Shown in pieces: positions 27,855-38,000 of a stretch of 64,000 bases of DNA (its first letter is position 1; each line of letters starts with the position of its first letter). The notes under the pieces are model-generated. The model was not told where the DNA came from. It did no database searches and saw only the letters and a list, made by a program, of their open reading frames with translations. Origin of the DNA: Bacteroidales bacterium H3 (GTDB taxonomy: Bacteria > Bacteroidota > Bacteroidia > Bacteroidales > Muribaculaceae); assembly GCA_001701135.1 (NCBI GenBank), contig DAAN01000030.1:186001-250000 (forward strand), read 5' to 3'. The translations under genes were made by a program, and so were the position numbers.

Positions 27855-28457
27855 ATGAAAAAGAATCTTATCCTTGGCGCTATCTGCGCTCTGTTCCTGA
27901 CCGCTCTGTCGGCATGCTCCGGAAACTCCAAAGGCAACGCTGACGACACCGCCGACATTCTCACTGTCGACTCCGTGATGGTTGCACCCGATTCATTCGT
28001 CGGCAAGACCGTCACCATCGAAGGTGTGGTTTCTCACCTGTGCAAACATGGTGGCCGCAAAGCATTTATCCTCGGTGGCGACGACAACACCATGCTACGT
28101 GCCGATGCCACTCCTGAAATGGGAGGCGCTTTCCCTCAGGAATGTATCCACAAACCTGTCAAAGTCACCGGCGTAATCGTTGAGGAACGTCTCGACGAAG
28201 CTGCTGTCCGTGAAATGGAGGCCAACCATGCAGCCATGCAACAGAATGCCGAAGCTCAGGGCGACACATCCGCTGCAAATAAACCCACCGGTTGCGACAC
28301 CGAACGCAAAGCCGCCGGGCAGGCCGAAATCGAATCTTTCACCGCACAGATGGCCGACTATCGCGCGCGTATCGCCGACCGCAATGCCAAGGAGGGTAAA
28401 CCCTATCTCTCATTCTATTCGATGAAGGCATCCGCCTACGAGATTCTCCCCGAATAA
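27855..28457 (+). CDS. Lipoprotein with an OB-fold-like domain
   Basis: A 200-residue lipoprotein. The start at 27855 (MKKNLILGAICALFL) gives a signal peptide with lipobox ALSAC; a longer upstream frame overlaps the previous gene and is rejected. Residues ~45-110 (SFVGKTVTIEGVVSHLCKHGG, then ...KPVKVTGVIVEERL) look like an OB-fold of the DUF4920 or nucleic-acid-binding type. A helical, Ala/Glu-rich C-terminal half follows. Cysteines in SHLCKHGG, QECIHK and TGCD could bind metal or pair. It is the last gene of the cluster, before a strong terminator. Function unknown. Confidence 0.7.
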   Translation: MKKNLILGAICALFLTALSACSGNSKGNADDTADILTVDSVMVAPDSFVGKTVTIEGVVSHLCKHGGRKAFILGGDDNTMLRADATPEMGGAFPQECIHKPVKVTGVIVEERLDEAAVREMEANHAAMQQNAEAQGDTSAANKPTGCDTERKAAGQAEIESFTAQMADYRARIADRNAKEGKPYLSFYSMKASAYEILPE

Positions 28458-28474
28458 ACTCCGTCATAAAAGCC

Positions 28475-28516
28475 AACCGGCGCGTAAGTCACATTGTCAT
28501 GACTTCCGCGCCGGTT
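28475..28516. terminator. Bidirectional terminator between convergent genes
   Basis: The arms AACCGGCGCG-T-AAGTCA (28475-28491) and their complement (28500-28516), with one internal mismatch, form a 17-bp stem followed by TTAATTATT. It lies between the plus-strand lipoprotein and the minus-strand NSS transporter and can serve both. Confidence 0.85.
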
Positions 28517-28535
28517 AATTATTAGCTTATGCCTG

Positions 28536-29873
28536 TCAACCTATCAGGTTGTTTATGAAAATGGCAAGGATGGCCAGCGGCGAGAGCCATCGGAGCGAAA
28601 ATATAATCAGACCGCACAGAATCCTCGGGGCGGTCCGCAGCTCGCGGTTCAAGGTCGCGCGCCTTATTATCCATCCCACAAATATCGACACCAGCATGCC
28701 GCCGAAAGGCATCAGGATGTTGCTTGTCACGAAATCAAACAGATCAAACACCGTGAAACCGAATATTTTGAAATCGGACAGCACACCGAACGACATGGCA
28801 CACACCACAGCAAGAGTAGTGATCACACCCATGGTGAGCAGTGTTGCTCTCCTGCGACTCATCTTCCATTGATCCACACAAAACGAAATTCCTGACTCGC
28901 TAAGCGACAACGTGGAGGTGAGTGCGGCAATCAGCAGAAGCAGGAAAAACATGGTGGACCACACCGCGCCAAGAGGCATCATGCGGAATATATCGGGGAA
29001 GACCTCGAACACAAGCCGGGGACCGGCCGCAGGCTCCATCCCGAAACTGAACACCGCCGGGAATATTATGGCGGCGGCCATCACGGCGACCAAAGTGTCG
29101 AGAACAGCCATTATCGACGCACTCTTCACGATTTTTACATTATCGGGAAAATAACTGCCGTAGACCACCAGCGTGCCCATCCCAATCGACAGAGAGAAAA
29201 ATGCCTGACCCAATGCCGACAGGAACATAGAGGGTGTGGCCTTCGACCAGTCGGGACGAAACAGAAATTCAAGACCCTCACGGGCACCCGGGAGCAAAAG
29301 CGAGTTGACGCCCATGATCAGCAGCAGTACGAACAGCACCGGCATCATCACATTCGACGCTTTTTCAATACCCTTTCTCACTCCGCGCAAAGCTATGCAG
29401 GTGTTAATGGCCATAAGCACCACCGTCCAGAACACACAGCGCCATCCCGATGTGAATGAGCCGAACACCTGATGACTGTCGACACTGCTGACGGATGTCA
29501 GCCGACCAGTCACAGACTGAAACAGATACTCGAGGGTCCACCCGGCGACTACGGAATAGAAAGCAAGGATCAGCAAGGTGCAAGTGAGACCGCAAAACCC
29601 CACATAGCGCCAGTATTGCCCTCCACGGGGAGCAAGCTTCTGCATGGCGCCGAAAATATTGTTGCGGCCCGCTTTCCCTATCACGAACTCCGAGCATACC
29701 ACAGGTATGCCGATCAAAAGCACGCACAGGATATTCACAAGCACAAAGACTCCGCCGCCATTGGCACCGGCTTCATAAGGATAGCGCCAGATGTTGCCCA
29801 ACCCCACGGCCGAGCCTACAGTCGCAGCTATCACACCAAATTTCGAAGCGAACTTCGGACGATTGTCTGACAT
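28536..29873 (-). CDS. Sodium-dependent transporter, NSS family
   Basis: A 445-residue secondary transporter of the neurotransmitter:sodium symporter family, with about 11 membrane segments. The first carries the signature GSAVGLGNIWRYPYEAGANGG for Na+ and substrate binding. These carriers import amino acids or related amines with sodium; the substrate cannot be named. Bacterial homologues such as LeuT or MhsT have a similar size. It stands alone with its own promoter 50-57 bp upstream, and shares a terminator with the convergent lipoprotein gene. Confidence 0.92.
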   Translation of the reverse strand: MSDNRPKFASKFGVIAATVGSAVGLGNIWRYPYEAGANGGGVFVLVNILCVLLIGIPVVCSEFVIGKAGRNNIFGAMQKLAPRGGQYWRYVGFCGLTCTLLILAFYSVVAGWTLEYLFQSVTGRLTSVSSVDSHQVFGSFTSGWRCVFWTVVLMAINTCIALRGVRKGIEKASNVMMPVLFVLLLIMGVNSLLLPGAREGLEFLFRPDWSKATPSMFLSALGQAFFSLSIGMGTLVVYGSYFPDNVKIVKSASIMAVLDTLVAVMAAAIIFPAVFSFGMEPAAGPRLVFEVFPDIFRMMPLGAVWSTMFFLLLLIAALTSTLSLSESGISFCVDQWKMSRRRATLLTMGVITTLAVVCAMSFGVLSDFKIFGFTVFDLFDFVTSNILMPFGGMLVSIFVGWIIRRATLNRELRTAPRILCGLIIFSLRWLSPLAILAIFINNLIG

Positions 29874-29922
29874 GAATTTCGAAAGGACGATTAGTGACTT
29901 CTAACTAATTGTTTGTATCCTG

Positions 29923-29930
29923 CAAAGTTA
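29923..29930 (-). promoter_or_regulatory. -7 box of the NSS transporter promoter
   Basis: Minus-strand TAACTTTG, 50 bp before the start codon. No exact -33 box at the usual spacing. Confidence 0.6.
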
Positions 29931-29966
29931 CACAAATTTCCGTAACTGATTCACTTCAACAACAAA

Positions 29967-29993
29967 AAATCGCACCCGTCGTGGATGCGATTT
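29967..29993 (-). terminator. Terminator of guaB
   Basis: An 8-bp stem AAATCGCA/TGCGATTT with an 11-nt loop, followed on the minus strand by a T run. It lies about 60 bp past the guaB stop. Confidence 0.85.
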
Positions 29994-30051
29994 AATTATA
30001 TTTTGCTCAATCCGTTGAGCGCCGACTGTAAGTTTAACAGATGTTTCAGAA

Positions 30052-31545
<1,494 letters not shown>

Positions 31546-31564
31546 TTACGTTCTATATTGCCTG

Positions 31565-31572
31565 CAAAGTTA
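31565..31572 (-). promoter_or_regulatory. -7 box of the guaB promoter
   Basis: Minus-strand TAACTTTG, about 32 bp before the guaB start. The remaining gap to 31755 shows no further gene or clear hairpin. Confidence 0.65.
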
Positions 31573-31755
31573 CTAATTTTTTGCGACATCCCACACCTGT
31601 TGACCGCGGTTTTTTCGCAGAAAATTTCCAATTTCGCAACATTTTGACGGCATTTGGCAGTATAACCGCCTAAGCGATCGGTGGAATTATTCTGATTTTG
31701 AACAGTAACTCAACATTTGTTTAATGATACAGCCTCGGGCGTGTCATCACAAAGG

Positions 31756-32178
31756 TCAGTCCGCGGTATCGTCGTGCGACGCCCAGTCAGGGTCTTCCTC
31801 CGCGTCGAAAGCAAGCGGAAGCGGGGGCAGCGGAGCCAGAGCCTCGTTGATTTTTTTGGAGAAAATGGCAAGAGAAAGTGTGTAGAACACCCACTGCCGC
31901 AAATTGTCACCTGTGGAAATTTCGGTAAGGACAGCAACCGGATCCTTGCGGAAAGCCTCGGCAAGCAGATCAGTAGCCTGCTCCATCAGTTGCGACGTGG
32001 CTTCGTCGGGCATACCTGAAGCATCGCCCTGATAAGGCCAATCCACAGTCAACCGGTATTTAAATCGTGGATTGTCGCGGAATTTCTCAACGTCGGTACG
32101 TAGGGTCACAATCACCGTAGCGCCATTTTCACGGCTTTCAGAGGGGTATGTGAGCCAGTTTCCTTGCAGTTCTGTCAT
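31756..32178 (-). CDS. DUF695 domain-containing protein
   Basis: A 140-residue cytoplasmic protein. The start at 32178 (MTELQGNWLTYPSES) follows a promoter box by about 20 bp; a longer frame to 32283 would run through that promoter and into the neighbouring gene. The sequence has the DUF695 pattern: an opening W-x-x-Y, VTLRTDV, a W(P)YQGDASGMPDE segment, and TGDNLRQWVFYT. It ends in an acidic tail. The biochemical function of DUF695 is unknown. It is divergent from the large TPR gene. Confidence 0.75.
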   Translation of the reverse strand: MTELQGNWLTYPSESRENGATVIVTLRTDVEKFRDNPRFKYRLTVDWPYQGDASGMPDEATSQLMEQATDLLAEAFRKDPVAVLTEISTGDNLRQWVFYTLSLAIFSKKINEALAPLPPLPLAFDAEEDPDWASHDDTAD

Positions 32179-32198
32179 TTTTTCGTTTCTATTTTCTG

Positions 32199-32206
32199 CA
32201 AAAATA
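32199..32206 (-). promoter_or_regulatory. -7 box for the DUF695 gene
   Basis: Minus-strand TATTTTTG, 20 bp before the ATG at 32178. The 10-bp palindrome CGAAATTTCG (32207-32216) abuts it on the upstream side. Confidence 0.5.
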
Positions 32207-32228
32207 CGAAATTTCGATGGAAAATGCG

Positions 32229-32236
32229 TAAATTTG
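32229..32236 (+). promoter_or_regulatory. -7 box for the large TPR gene
   Basis: TAAATTTG matches TAnnTTTG and ends 9 bp before the ATG at 32246, so the leader would be about 3-5 nt or none. It diverges from the DUF695 promoter 22 bp away. Confidence 0.45.
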
Positions 32237-32245
32237 TCACTAATT

Positions 32246-34357
32246 ATGATACCAAAATTTCGCCAGTTCATCATCCTCATCATATTTATCGCCGCAGGCA
32301 GTCAGGCTGCATTGCGCGGACAGATTAATGCCGAACAGATTGTCAAGGTGGGGCAGAACGCCCTCTATTTCGACGATTATGTGCTCTCCATTCAGTATTT
32401 CAACCGTGCAATCGCTGCAAAGCCATATCTTGCGCAGCCCTATTTCTATCGCGCAATAGCCAAACTCAATCTCGAGGATTACCGCGGAGCCGAGGCGGAT
32501 GCCTCTCTCGCCATCGAACGCAACCCCTTTATTCCCGAAGTTTACGAGGTGCGCGGCGTGGCGCGTCAGAATCTCGGCAAATTCCGTCTGGCAGTGGAGG
32601 ATTACGACCATGCGTCGCAACTCCTTCCCAACAACCGCAATCTCATGTTCAACAAAGCGCTGGCCCAGCAGCAGATGCATGAGACCGACAGCGCCATGGC
32701 CACTTTCAATCATATAGTAGAGATTCATCCAGGATATGCCAACGCCTATGTGGCCCGAGGACGTCTGAAAGCAGAACTGACCGATACCGTTGGCGCGCTG
32801 GCCGACCTCGATCATGCCATCGGACTTGACAAGAAACTCCCCTACCCCTATGTGCTGCGCGCTTCCATCGAAATGGCGCATCCCGAAGGTTACGAAAAGG
32901 CCGAGGCCGACCTCTCGGAGGCTATCCGTCTGGAACCGAAAGAGAGCGATCTATACGTAAACCGCGCATACCTGCGCTATCATCGCGACGATTTTTTCGG
33001 TGCCATGGCCGACTACGACTATGCCGTGCAGGTCGACCCGCTCAACGTAGCCGCAATCTACAACCGGGGGCTGCTGCGAATGGAAACCCGCGACAACGAC
33101 CGGGCCATCGCCGATTTCTCACGTGTGCTCGAACTGGAGCCTGACGATCACCGCGCACTATACAACCGCACAATTCTTTATAGCGACACCAGGAACTATA
33201 CCCGCGCGCTGGCCGATGTCAACCGCCTCATCGAACGGTTCCCAAATCTTCCCGAGGCGTTATATATCCGCAGCGACATTCATCGGGCAAAGGGGGATAT
33301 GGCTCAGGCCGAACGCGATTACAAAAAGGCACTCGCCATGGCCAAGGCTCTTCCGGCCGAAGGAATTCCGGCTGACAATGGTCCCCGCAAGGGTCTTTCG
33401 TCAGGAACAGGACACGGCAACACATCAAATACAAACGGAGGTGACGCTACCGACGCGTCGGACACCTCAGACGACAACGAACTGTCGGCCGAAGCTGTGG
33501 CAAGGCGTTTCACAGCCCTGCGCACCATCGACAACGATGTTGACCTGCAGCAGGATTTCGTGAGTCAAGGCATCCGCGGACGTGTGCAGGACCGCGACCG
33601 CCGCATAACCCTCGAGCCGATGTTTGCTCTCGGCTATTACTCCTCGTCGACCAACAGTGCCACCGACGCCCGCAGCTACATCCGTGAGGTTGACGACCTC
33701 AATGCCACCCGCGCTCTCCACTTTATAGTTATGGTCGGCAACCACGGTCTTATTCCGGCCGACGAGTCGCTCCTCAACCGTCATTTCCAGTCGATCGAAC
33801 AATATAATATGTTCATCGCCGAGCATGAAGCCCGCGCCGTCGACTTTTTCGGACGTGCCATGGACTACGCAACCTTGCGCAACTATCCCGCCGCCATCGC
33901 CGACCTCGACCGTGCCATCGCTCTCACTCCCGATTTCGCCCTGGCCTATTTCCAGCGCGGTGTAGCCCGCGCCGAAGAGGCCGCGGCATCGGGGAGCAGC
34001 CAGGAAAGCGGCGCCTCCAATTCGTCGCCGCTGCTCGGCGGTGTGCAGGGAACACCCGCTGCACTGGATCTCAGAATGGCCATAAGCGATTTCGATCAGG
34101 CTGCCAAACTCTCTCCTCAGCTGGCATTCGCCCACTACAACAAAGCCAATGCCCTTGTGCAGCTTGGCGACCTCACCTCGGCACTGTCGGCCTACCGCCG
34201 CGCCATCGAAATCAAACCTGACTTCGGAGAGGCATATTACAATCTCGCATACGTCTATTTCCAGCTCGGCAACCGCGCGGAAGGTTCCGCCAACCTGTCG
34301 AAGGCCGGCGAACTCGGGGTCGTTCCATCATATAATTTACTTAAGCGAATGCACTAA
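32246..34357 (+). CDS. Large exported TPR-repeat protein
   Basis: A 704-residue protein. The start at 32246 (MIPKFRQFIILIIFIAAGSQA) gives a signal peptide; a longer frame from 32072 crosses the DUF695 gene. It is almost entirely TPR repeats of 34 residues, recognisable as A-x-x-D-[FY]-x-x-A-[IL] in PFYRAIAKLNLEDYRGAEAD, YVNRAYLRYHRDDFFGAMAD and AIYNRGLLRMETRDNDRAIAD. A low-complexity linker (~390-415, rich in G/N/T/D) splits the array. It probably scaffolds envelope proteins. Its stop overlaps the convergent flavoprotein gene by 21 bp. Confidence 0.85.
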   Translation: MIPKFRQFIILIIFIAAGSQAALRGQINAEQIVKVGQNALYFDDYVLSIQYFNRAIAAKPYLAQPYFYRAIAKLNLEDYRGAEADASLAIERNPFIPEVYEVRGVARQNLGKFRLAVEDYDHASQLLPNNRNLMFNKALAQQQMHETDSAMATFNHIVEIHPGYANAYVARGRLKAELTDTVGALADLDHAIGLDKKLPYPYVLRASIEMAHPEGYEKAEADLSEAIRLEPKESDLYVNRAYLRYHRDDFFGAMADYDYAVQVDPLNVAAIYNRGLLRMETRDNDRAIADFSRVLELEPDDHRALYNRTILYSDTRNYTRALADVNRLIERFPNLPEALYIRSDIHRAKGDMAQAERDYKKALAMAKALPAEGIPADNGPRKGLSSGTGHGNTSNTNGGDATDASDTSDDNELSAEAVARRFTALRTIDNDVDLQQDFVSQGIRGRVQDRDRRITLEPMFALGYYSSSTNSATDARSYIREVDDLNATRALHFIVMVGNHGLIPADESLLNRHFQSIEQYNMFIAEHEARAVDFFGRAMDYATLRNYPAAIADLDRAIALTPDFALAYFQRGVARAEEAAASGSSQESGASNSSPLLGGVQGTPAALDLRMAISDFDQAAKLSPQLAFAHYNKANALVQLGDLTSALSAYRRAIEIKPDFGEAYYNLAYVYFQLGNRAEGSANLSKAGELGVVPSYNLLKRMH

Positions 34358-35899
34358 TGCCTCGGCGCATCGTTCGCCATCGATAGCGGCCGACACGATG
34401 CCTCCGGCATATCCGGCGCCCTCACCGCAGGGATATAGCCCTTCAAATCCGATATGTGTCAGAGAATCGGGATCGCGGGGGATTCGCACCGGCGACGATG
34501 TGCGGGTTTCTGCTCCGATCACGGCAGCATCGGCTGTGAGATAGCCGCGGCTCTTGCGGCCGAACTCACGGAAGCCCTCGCGAAGACGGTCGGCGACAAA
34601 CGGAGGGAGCAGTTGGTCGAGACGTGCCGGATGCACACCGGGTGCATAGGAAGTAGACGGCAGCGACTTCGACGGTTTTCCATTTACAAAATCTGTAAGC
34701 CGCTGGGCAGGCGCATTCTGCCCTCCTTCGGAATCCTCCGAAAAGCGTCGCTCAATATCTTCCTGAAACGCCATCACTTTGAGCGCCCCGAAATTGTCAT
34801 AATCCGTGAGATCTTCGGGAAGCACCTCCACTACCATGCCTGAGTTGGCCCACTTAGTGCCTCGCGATGCGGGCGACATGCCGTTTACAACCAGTTGGCC
34901 GGGTGCAGTGGCTGCCGGAATGATGAATCCGCCGGGGCACATGCAGAATGAATACACTGCCCTTCCGCTTACTCTTGTAAGCAGCGAATATTCGGCAGGG
35001 GGCAGATAACGGCCACGTCCCCCGGGATTGTGATACTGGATAGAATCGATAAGTTGCTGGGGATGCTCAACACGCACCCCCACGGCTATGCCTTTCGGCT
35101 CTATGGCAATGCCGGCTCTGTCGAGAAAACGGTATACATCGCGTGCGGAATGTCCTGTAGCAAGTATCACCGGACCGTCGACACGTTCGCCCCGGGCCGT
35201 GACCACACCCGTCACCCTATTGCCGTCGAGCACAAGCGATTCCACGCGGGTGCCGAACCGCACCTCGCCGCCGCATCTCAGGATGGTATTACGCATGCCT
35301 CGTATCACCTGGGGCAGGCGGTCGGTGCCGATATGCGGATGCGCGTCGACCAGAATATCCTCCTTGGCTCCGTGCTGCACAAAAATGTTGAGAATTTTCT
35401 CTACCGACCCGCGTTTCTTGCTGCGGGTGTAGAGTTTACCGTCGGAATAGGCTCCGGCGCCACCCTCTCCGAAACAATAATTGCTGTCGGGATCTACAAC
35501 ATTCTCACGCGAGATACGCGCCATATCCTTACTGCGTTCCTCCACGCTCTTGCCTCGCTCGAGCACCACAGGACGCACCCCCTCCTCGATAAGCCGGAGG
35601 GCGGCGAAAAGTCCTGCCGGTCCGGCGCCGACAATCACTGCCGACGGAGCATCGGCAGGCAGCGGTTTATACTCGACCGGCGTGGCAAGAGTATCCTCGG
35701 GAGCCTCGTCTACGTAAACGTCGACTGAAAGATTCACCATCACTCGACGCTGACGCGCATCGATCGACCGACGGGTCACTCTCACCTCGGTGAGGCGGTT
35801 GACATCAACTGCAATCTGCGACGACACTTCGGCGCTCAGACGCATCGGATTATAAGCAATTTCGGGGGCGACCCGCAGCTGAAGGGTATGTTTTGACAT
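34337..35899 (-). CDS. FAD-dependent oxidoreductase (COG2509-type)
   Basis: A 520-residue flavoprotein with an N-terminal ~85-residue domain and then the dinucleotide-binding motif VIVGAGPAGLFAALRLIEEG. It has FGEGGAGAYSDGKLYTR, a conserved stretch of the uncharacterised NAD(FAD)-dependent dehydrogenase group, and a closing GLYPCGEGAGYAGGIVSAAIDG for FAD. The cysteine-containing segment SFCMCPGGFI is also family-typical. The reaction is unknown. It is followed upstream by a MATE gene 12 bp away on the same strand, so the two may share a transcript. Confidence 0.85.
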   Translation of the reverse strand: MSKHTLQLRVAPEIAYNPMRLSAEVSSQIAVDVNRLTEVRVTRRSIDARQRRVMVNLSVDVYVDEAPEDTLATPVEYKPLPADAPSAVIVGAGPAGLFAALRLIEEGVRPVVLERGKSVEERSKDMARISRENVVDPDSNYCFGEGGAGAYSDGKLYTRSKKRGSVEKILNIFVQHGAKEDILVDAHPHIGTDRLPQVIRGMRNTILRCGGEVRFGTRVESLVLDGNRVTGVVTARGERVDGPVILATGHSARDVYRFLDRAGIAIEPKGIAVGVRVEHPQQLIDSIQYHNPGGRGRYLPPAEYSLLTRVSGRAVYSFCMCPGGFIIPAATAPGQLVVNGMSPASRGTKWANSGMVVEVLPEDLTDYDNFGALKVMAFQEDIERRFSEDSEGGQNAPAQRLTDFVNGKPSKSLPSTSYAPGVHPARLDQLLPPFVADRLREGFREFGRKSRGYLTADAAVIGAETRTSSPVRIPRDPDSLTHIGFEGLYPCGEGAGYAGGIVSAAIDGERCAEALVHSLK

Positions 35900-35911
35900 G
35901 TCGAAATATCG

Positions 35912-37306
35912 TTAGGCGTGACGCAGACGCATCTCACGGTTGTGCCTGCGGTTCATAAATATCAGAGTTGCAAGCGCCACCACGAAGGCCAGGAAATCGG
36001 AACCGCTCATCGACACCCAGACGCCATCGATGCCAAACCAGCGCGGGAGGGTCCACAAAAACGGCAACAGGAACAGCAACTGACGGGTGAGCGACAGGAA
36101 AATCGAAAGCCCCGGCTTGCCGATCGACTGGAAATAGTTCTGAATCACTATCTGGCAACCGACCACGGGATAGACTATGAAATATATGCGGTAGCCTCGC
36201 ACCGCAATGTCAATCAGCTCTTGGTCGGTGGTGAAAAGCCCCGTCATAGCTTCGGGGAAACACTCCGATACAGCCCAGCCCAGAGTGGTGACAGCCACCC
36301 CTATCCAGATGCCGATGCGCAGCGTGCGCTGCACTCGATCCCACTGGTTGGCGCCATAGTTGAAACCGAGAATAGGCTGCATGCCCTGCGTGACGCCAAA
36401 CACCACCATCACGAAGAACATTGTGGTGCGGTTGACAATGCCGTATGCGCCCACGGCAAGGTTGCCGTCGACACCGCCATAGGTGAGCAGAGCCATGTTG
36501 AGAAACACCACCACCACGCATGCCGTGGTATTCATCAGGAAAGGCGACAGACCTATGGAGTAGATTTTCTTTATTATCGACGGAGTGAACCAGCGGTTGT
36601 GACGATCGAAATGCACAAAACTTTTCTTTGAGCAGAAATGCAGCACCACCCAGCAAAACGCCGTAAACTGGCCGCAGACCGATGCGAAGGCTGCGCCGCC
36701 GATTCCCCATTTGAACTTATAGATGAAGATCGGACAAAGCACGATATTCACACCCACGGAAAGCAACGCTGAAACCATAGCCTTGCGGGGATAGCCTGTG
36801 GCACGCATAAGGTTGTTCAGCCCTATGAACACATAGGCTATGGGAGTGCCGAGCAATATCACACGCATGAATTCGCGGGCGTAAGGGAGCATTTCGGGCG
36901 TAGCGCCGAACAGTGTCAGCACATCGTCGAGGAAAATAAACGTGAGGCCGCCGAAAACCAACGAATGAATCAGGCAGAGCACCAGCACATTGTTTATTAC
37001 ATCGGTGGCTTTCGACATCTCTTTCTGCCCCAAATAGATTGAACTGATGGTGGCGCCTCCGACAGCGATAAACGTGCAGAAAGCTATCACAAGATTCATC
37101 AGCGGGAACGTGATGGCAAGGCCGGCGATGGCCATGGCTCCTACGCCGCGGCCTATGAAAATACTGTCGATTATGTTGTAGAGCGACATGGTGACGGCAG
37201 CGATAATCGCCGGCACCGAATATTGCATGAGCAGCTTTCCTATGGGCAGCGTGCCCAGCGACATGGGGTTGCGTGAGTCTGTTATGTCGGTTTTGTGGTC
37301 TGTCAT
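35912..37306 (-). CDS. MATE-family efflux transporter
   Basis: A 464-residue inner-membrane protein with about 12 membrane segments in two homologous halves. MSLYNIIDSIFIGRGVGAMAIAGLAI and FGVTQGMQPILGFNYGA are the matching MatE signatures. It resembles MepA-like cation/drug antiporters that export organic cations with Na+ or H+. It is the first gene of a likely pair with the flavoprotein gene. The region shared with the divergent HAD gene has a clear promoter only on the HAD side. Confidence 0.92.
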   Translation of the reverse strand: MTDHKTDITDSRNPMSLGTLPIGKLLMQYSVPAIIAAVTMSLYNIIDSIFIGRGVGAMAIAGLAITFPLMNLVIAFCTFIAVGGATISSIYLGQKEMSKATDVINNVLVLCLIHSLVFGGLTFIFLDDVLTLFGATPEMLPYAREFMRVILLGTPIAYVFIGLNNLMRATGYPRKAMVSALLSVGVNIVLCPIFIYKFKWGIGGAAFASVCGQFTAFCWVVLHFCSKKSFVHFDRHNRWFTPSIIKKIYSIGLSPFLMNTTACVVVVFLNMALLTYGGVDGNLAVGAYGIVNRTTMFFVMVVFGVTQGMQPILGFNYGANQWDRVQRTLRIGIWIGVAVTTLGWAVSECFPEAMTGLFTTDQELIDIAVRGYRIYFIVYPVVGCQIVIQNYFQSIGKPGLSIFLSLTRQLLFLLPFLWTLPRWFGIDGVWVSMSGSDFLAFVVALATLIFMNRRHNREMRLRHA

Positions 37307-37316
37307 GCTGTGAGCA

Positions 37317-37348
37317 TTTGTTTTATGTGCGGAATGTTAGTAACTTTG
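37317..37348 (+). promoter_or_regulatory. Promoter of the HAD hydrolase gene
   Basis: TTTG (37317-37320) and TAACTTTG (37341-37348) with a 20-bp spacer. The start codon follows 28 bp after the -7 box. The -33 box lies close to the divergent MATE start at 37306. Confidence 0.8.
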
Positions 37349-37376
37349 CATTCCAAAACCACTTTGCAGTTTTAGA

Positions 37377-38000
37377 ATGAAAGATTTCAAGGCAGCCCTG
37401 TTTGATCTCGACGGCGTGCTAATCGACAGCGAAACCCTTTACACCGAGTTCTGGCGCCGTGTTGGCGAGGAGCATCATCTGCCATCACCCACGTTTGCAC
37501 AGGACATCAAAGGCACCACTCTCAACGATATCCTCGAAACTCATTTCTCAGAGCCTGAGGTGCGCGAATCCATCAACCGGCTGCTGCACCAGTTTGAAGA
37601 CGAAATTGTGTATCCCGTGTTTCCGGGCGCGCTGGAATTTGTCGACTCGCTTCGGGACCGCGGTGTGCGCACTGTGATTGTCACCAGCAGCGACAATCAG
37701 AAGATGGAATATCTCTTTGCCCAGCACCCCGATTTCCAAGAGCATTTCGACGCGCTGGTCACAGCCGCCGACGTCACCCACTCGAAACCTCACCCCGAAC
37801 CATATCTGACCGGAGCGCGGAAATCGGGTGTCGACCCTGCCGACTGCGTGGTCTTCGAGGACTCGTTTCAAGGGCTGGAATCGGGCCGACGCGCCGGAGC
37901 TTTTGTGGTGGGCATCGCCACCACAAATCCGGTGGAATCGCTCGAAGGGAAAGCAGATCTGATCGTCGGTTCGCTCGCCGAACTTATCAACAGGCTTTGA
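37377..38000 (+). CDS. HAD-superfamily hydrolase (beta-phosphoglucomutase-like)
   Basis: A 207-residue phosphatase or phosphomutase. It has motif I DLDGVLIDSE with the nucleophile and acid aspartates, a helical cap (~15-85), motif II VTSSDNQ, motif III lysine in SKPHPEPYL and motif IV VFEDSFQGLESG. This is the subfamily IA pattern with GLESG loop seen in beta-phosphoglucomutase and sugar-phosphate phosphatases; substrate not decidable. Its last 14 bp overlap the convergent nadC. Confidence 0.9.
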   Translation: MKDFKAALFDLDGVLIDSETLYTEFWRRVGEEHHLPSPTFAQDIKGTTLNDILETHFSEPEVRESINRLLHQFEDEIVYPVFPGALEFVDSLRDRGVRTVIVTSSDNQKMEYLFAQHPDFQEHFDALVTAADVTHSKPHPEPYLTGARKSGVDPADCVVFEDSFQGLESGRRAGAFVVGIATTNPVESLEGKADLIVGSLAELINRL

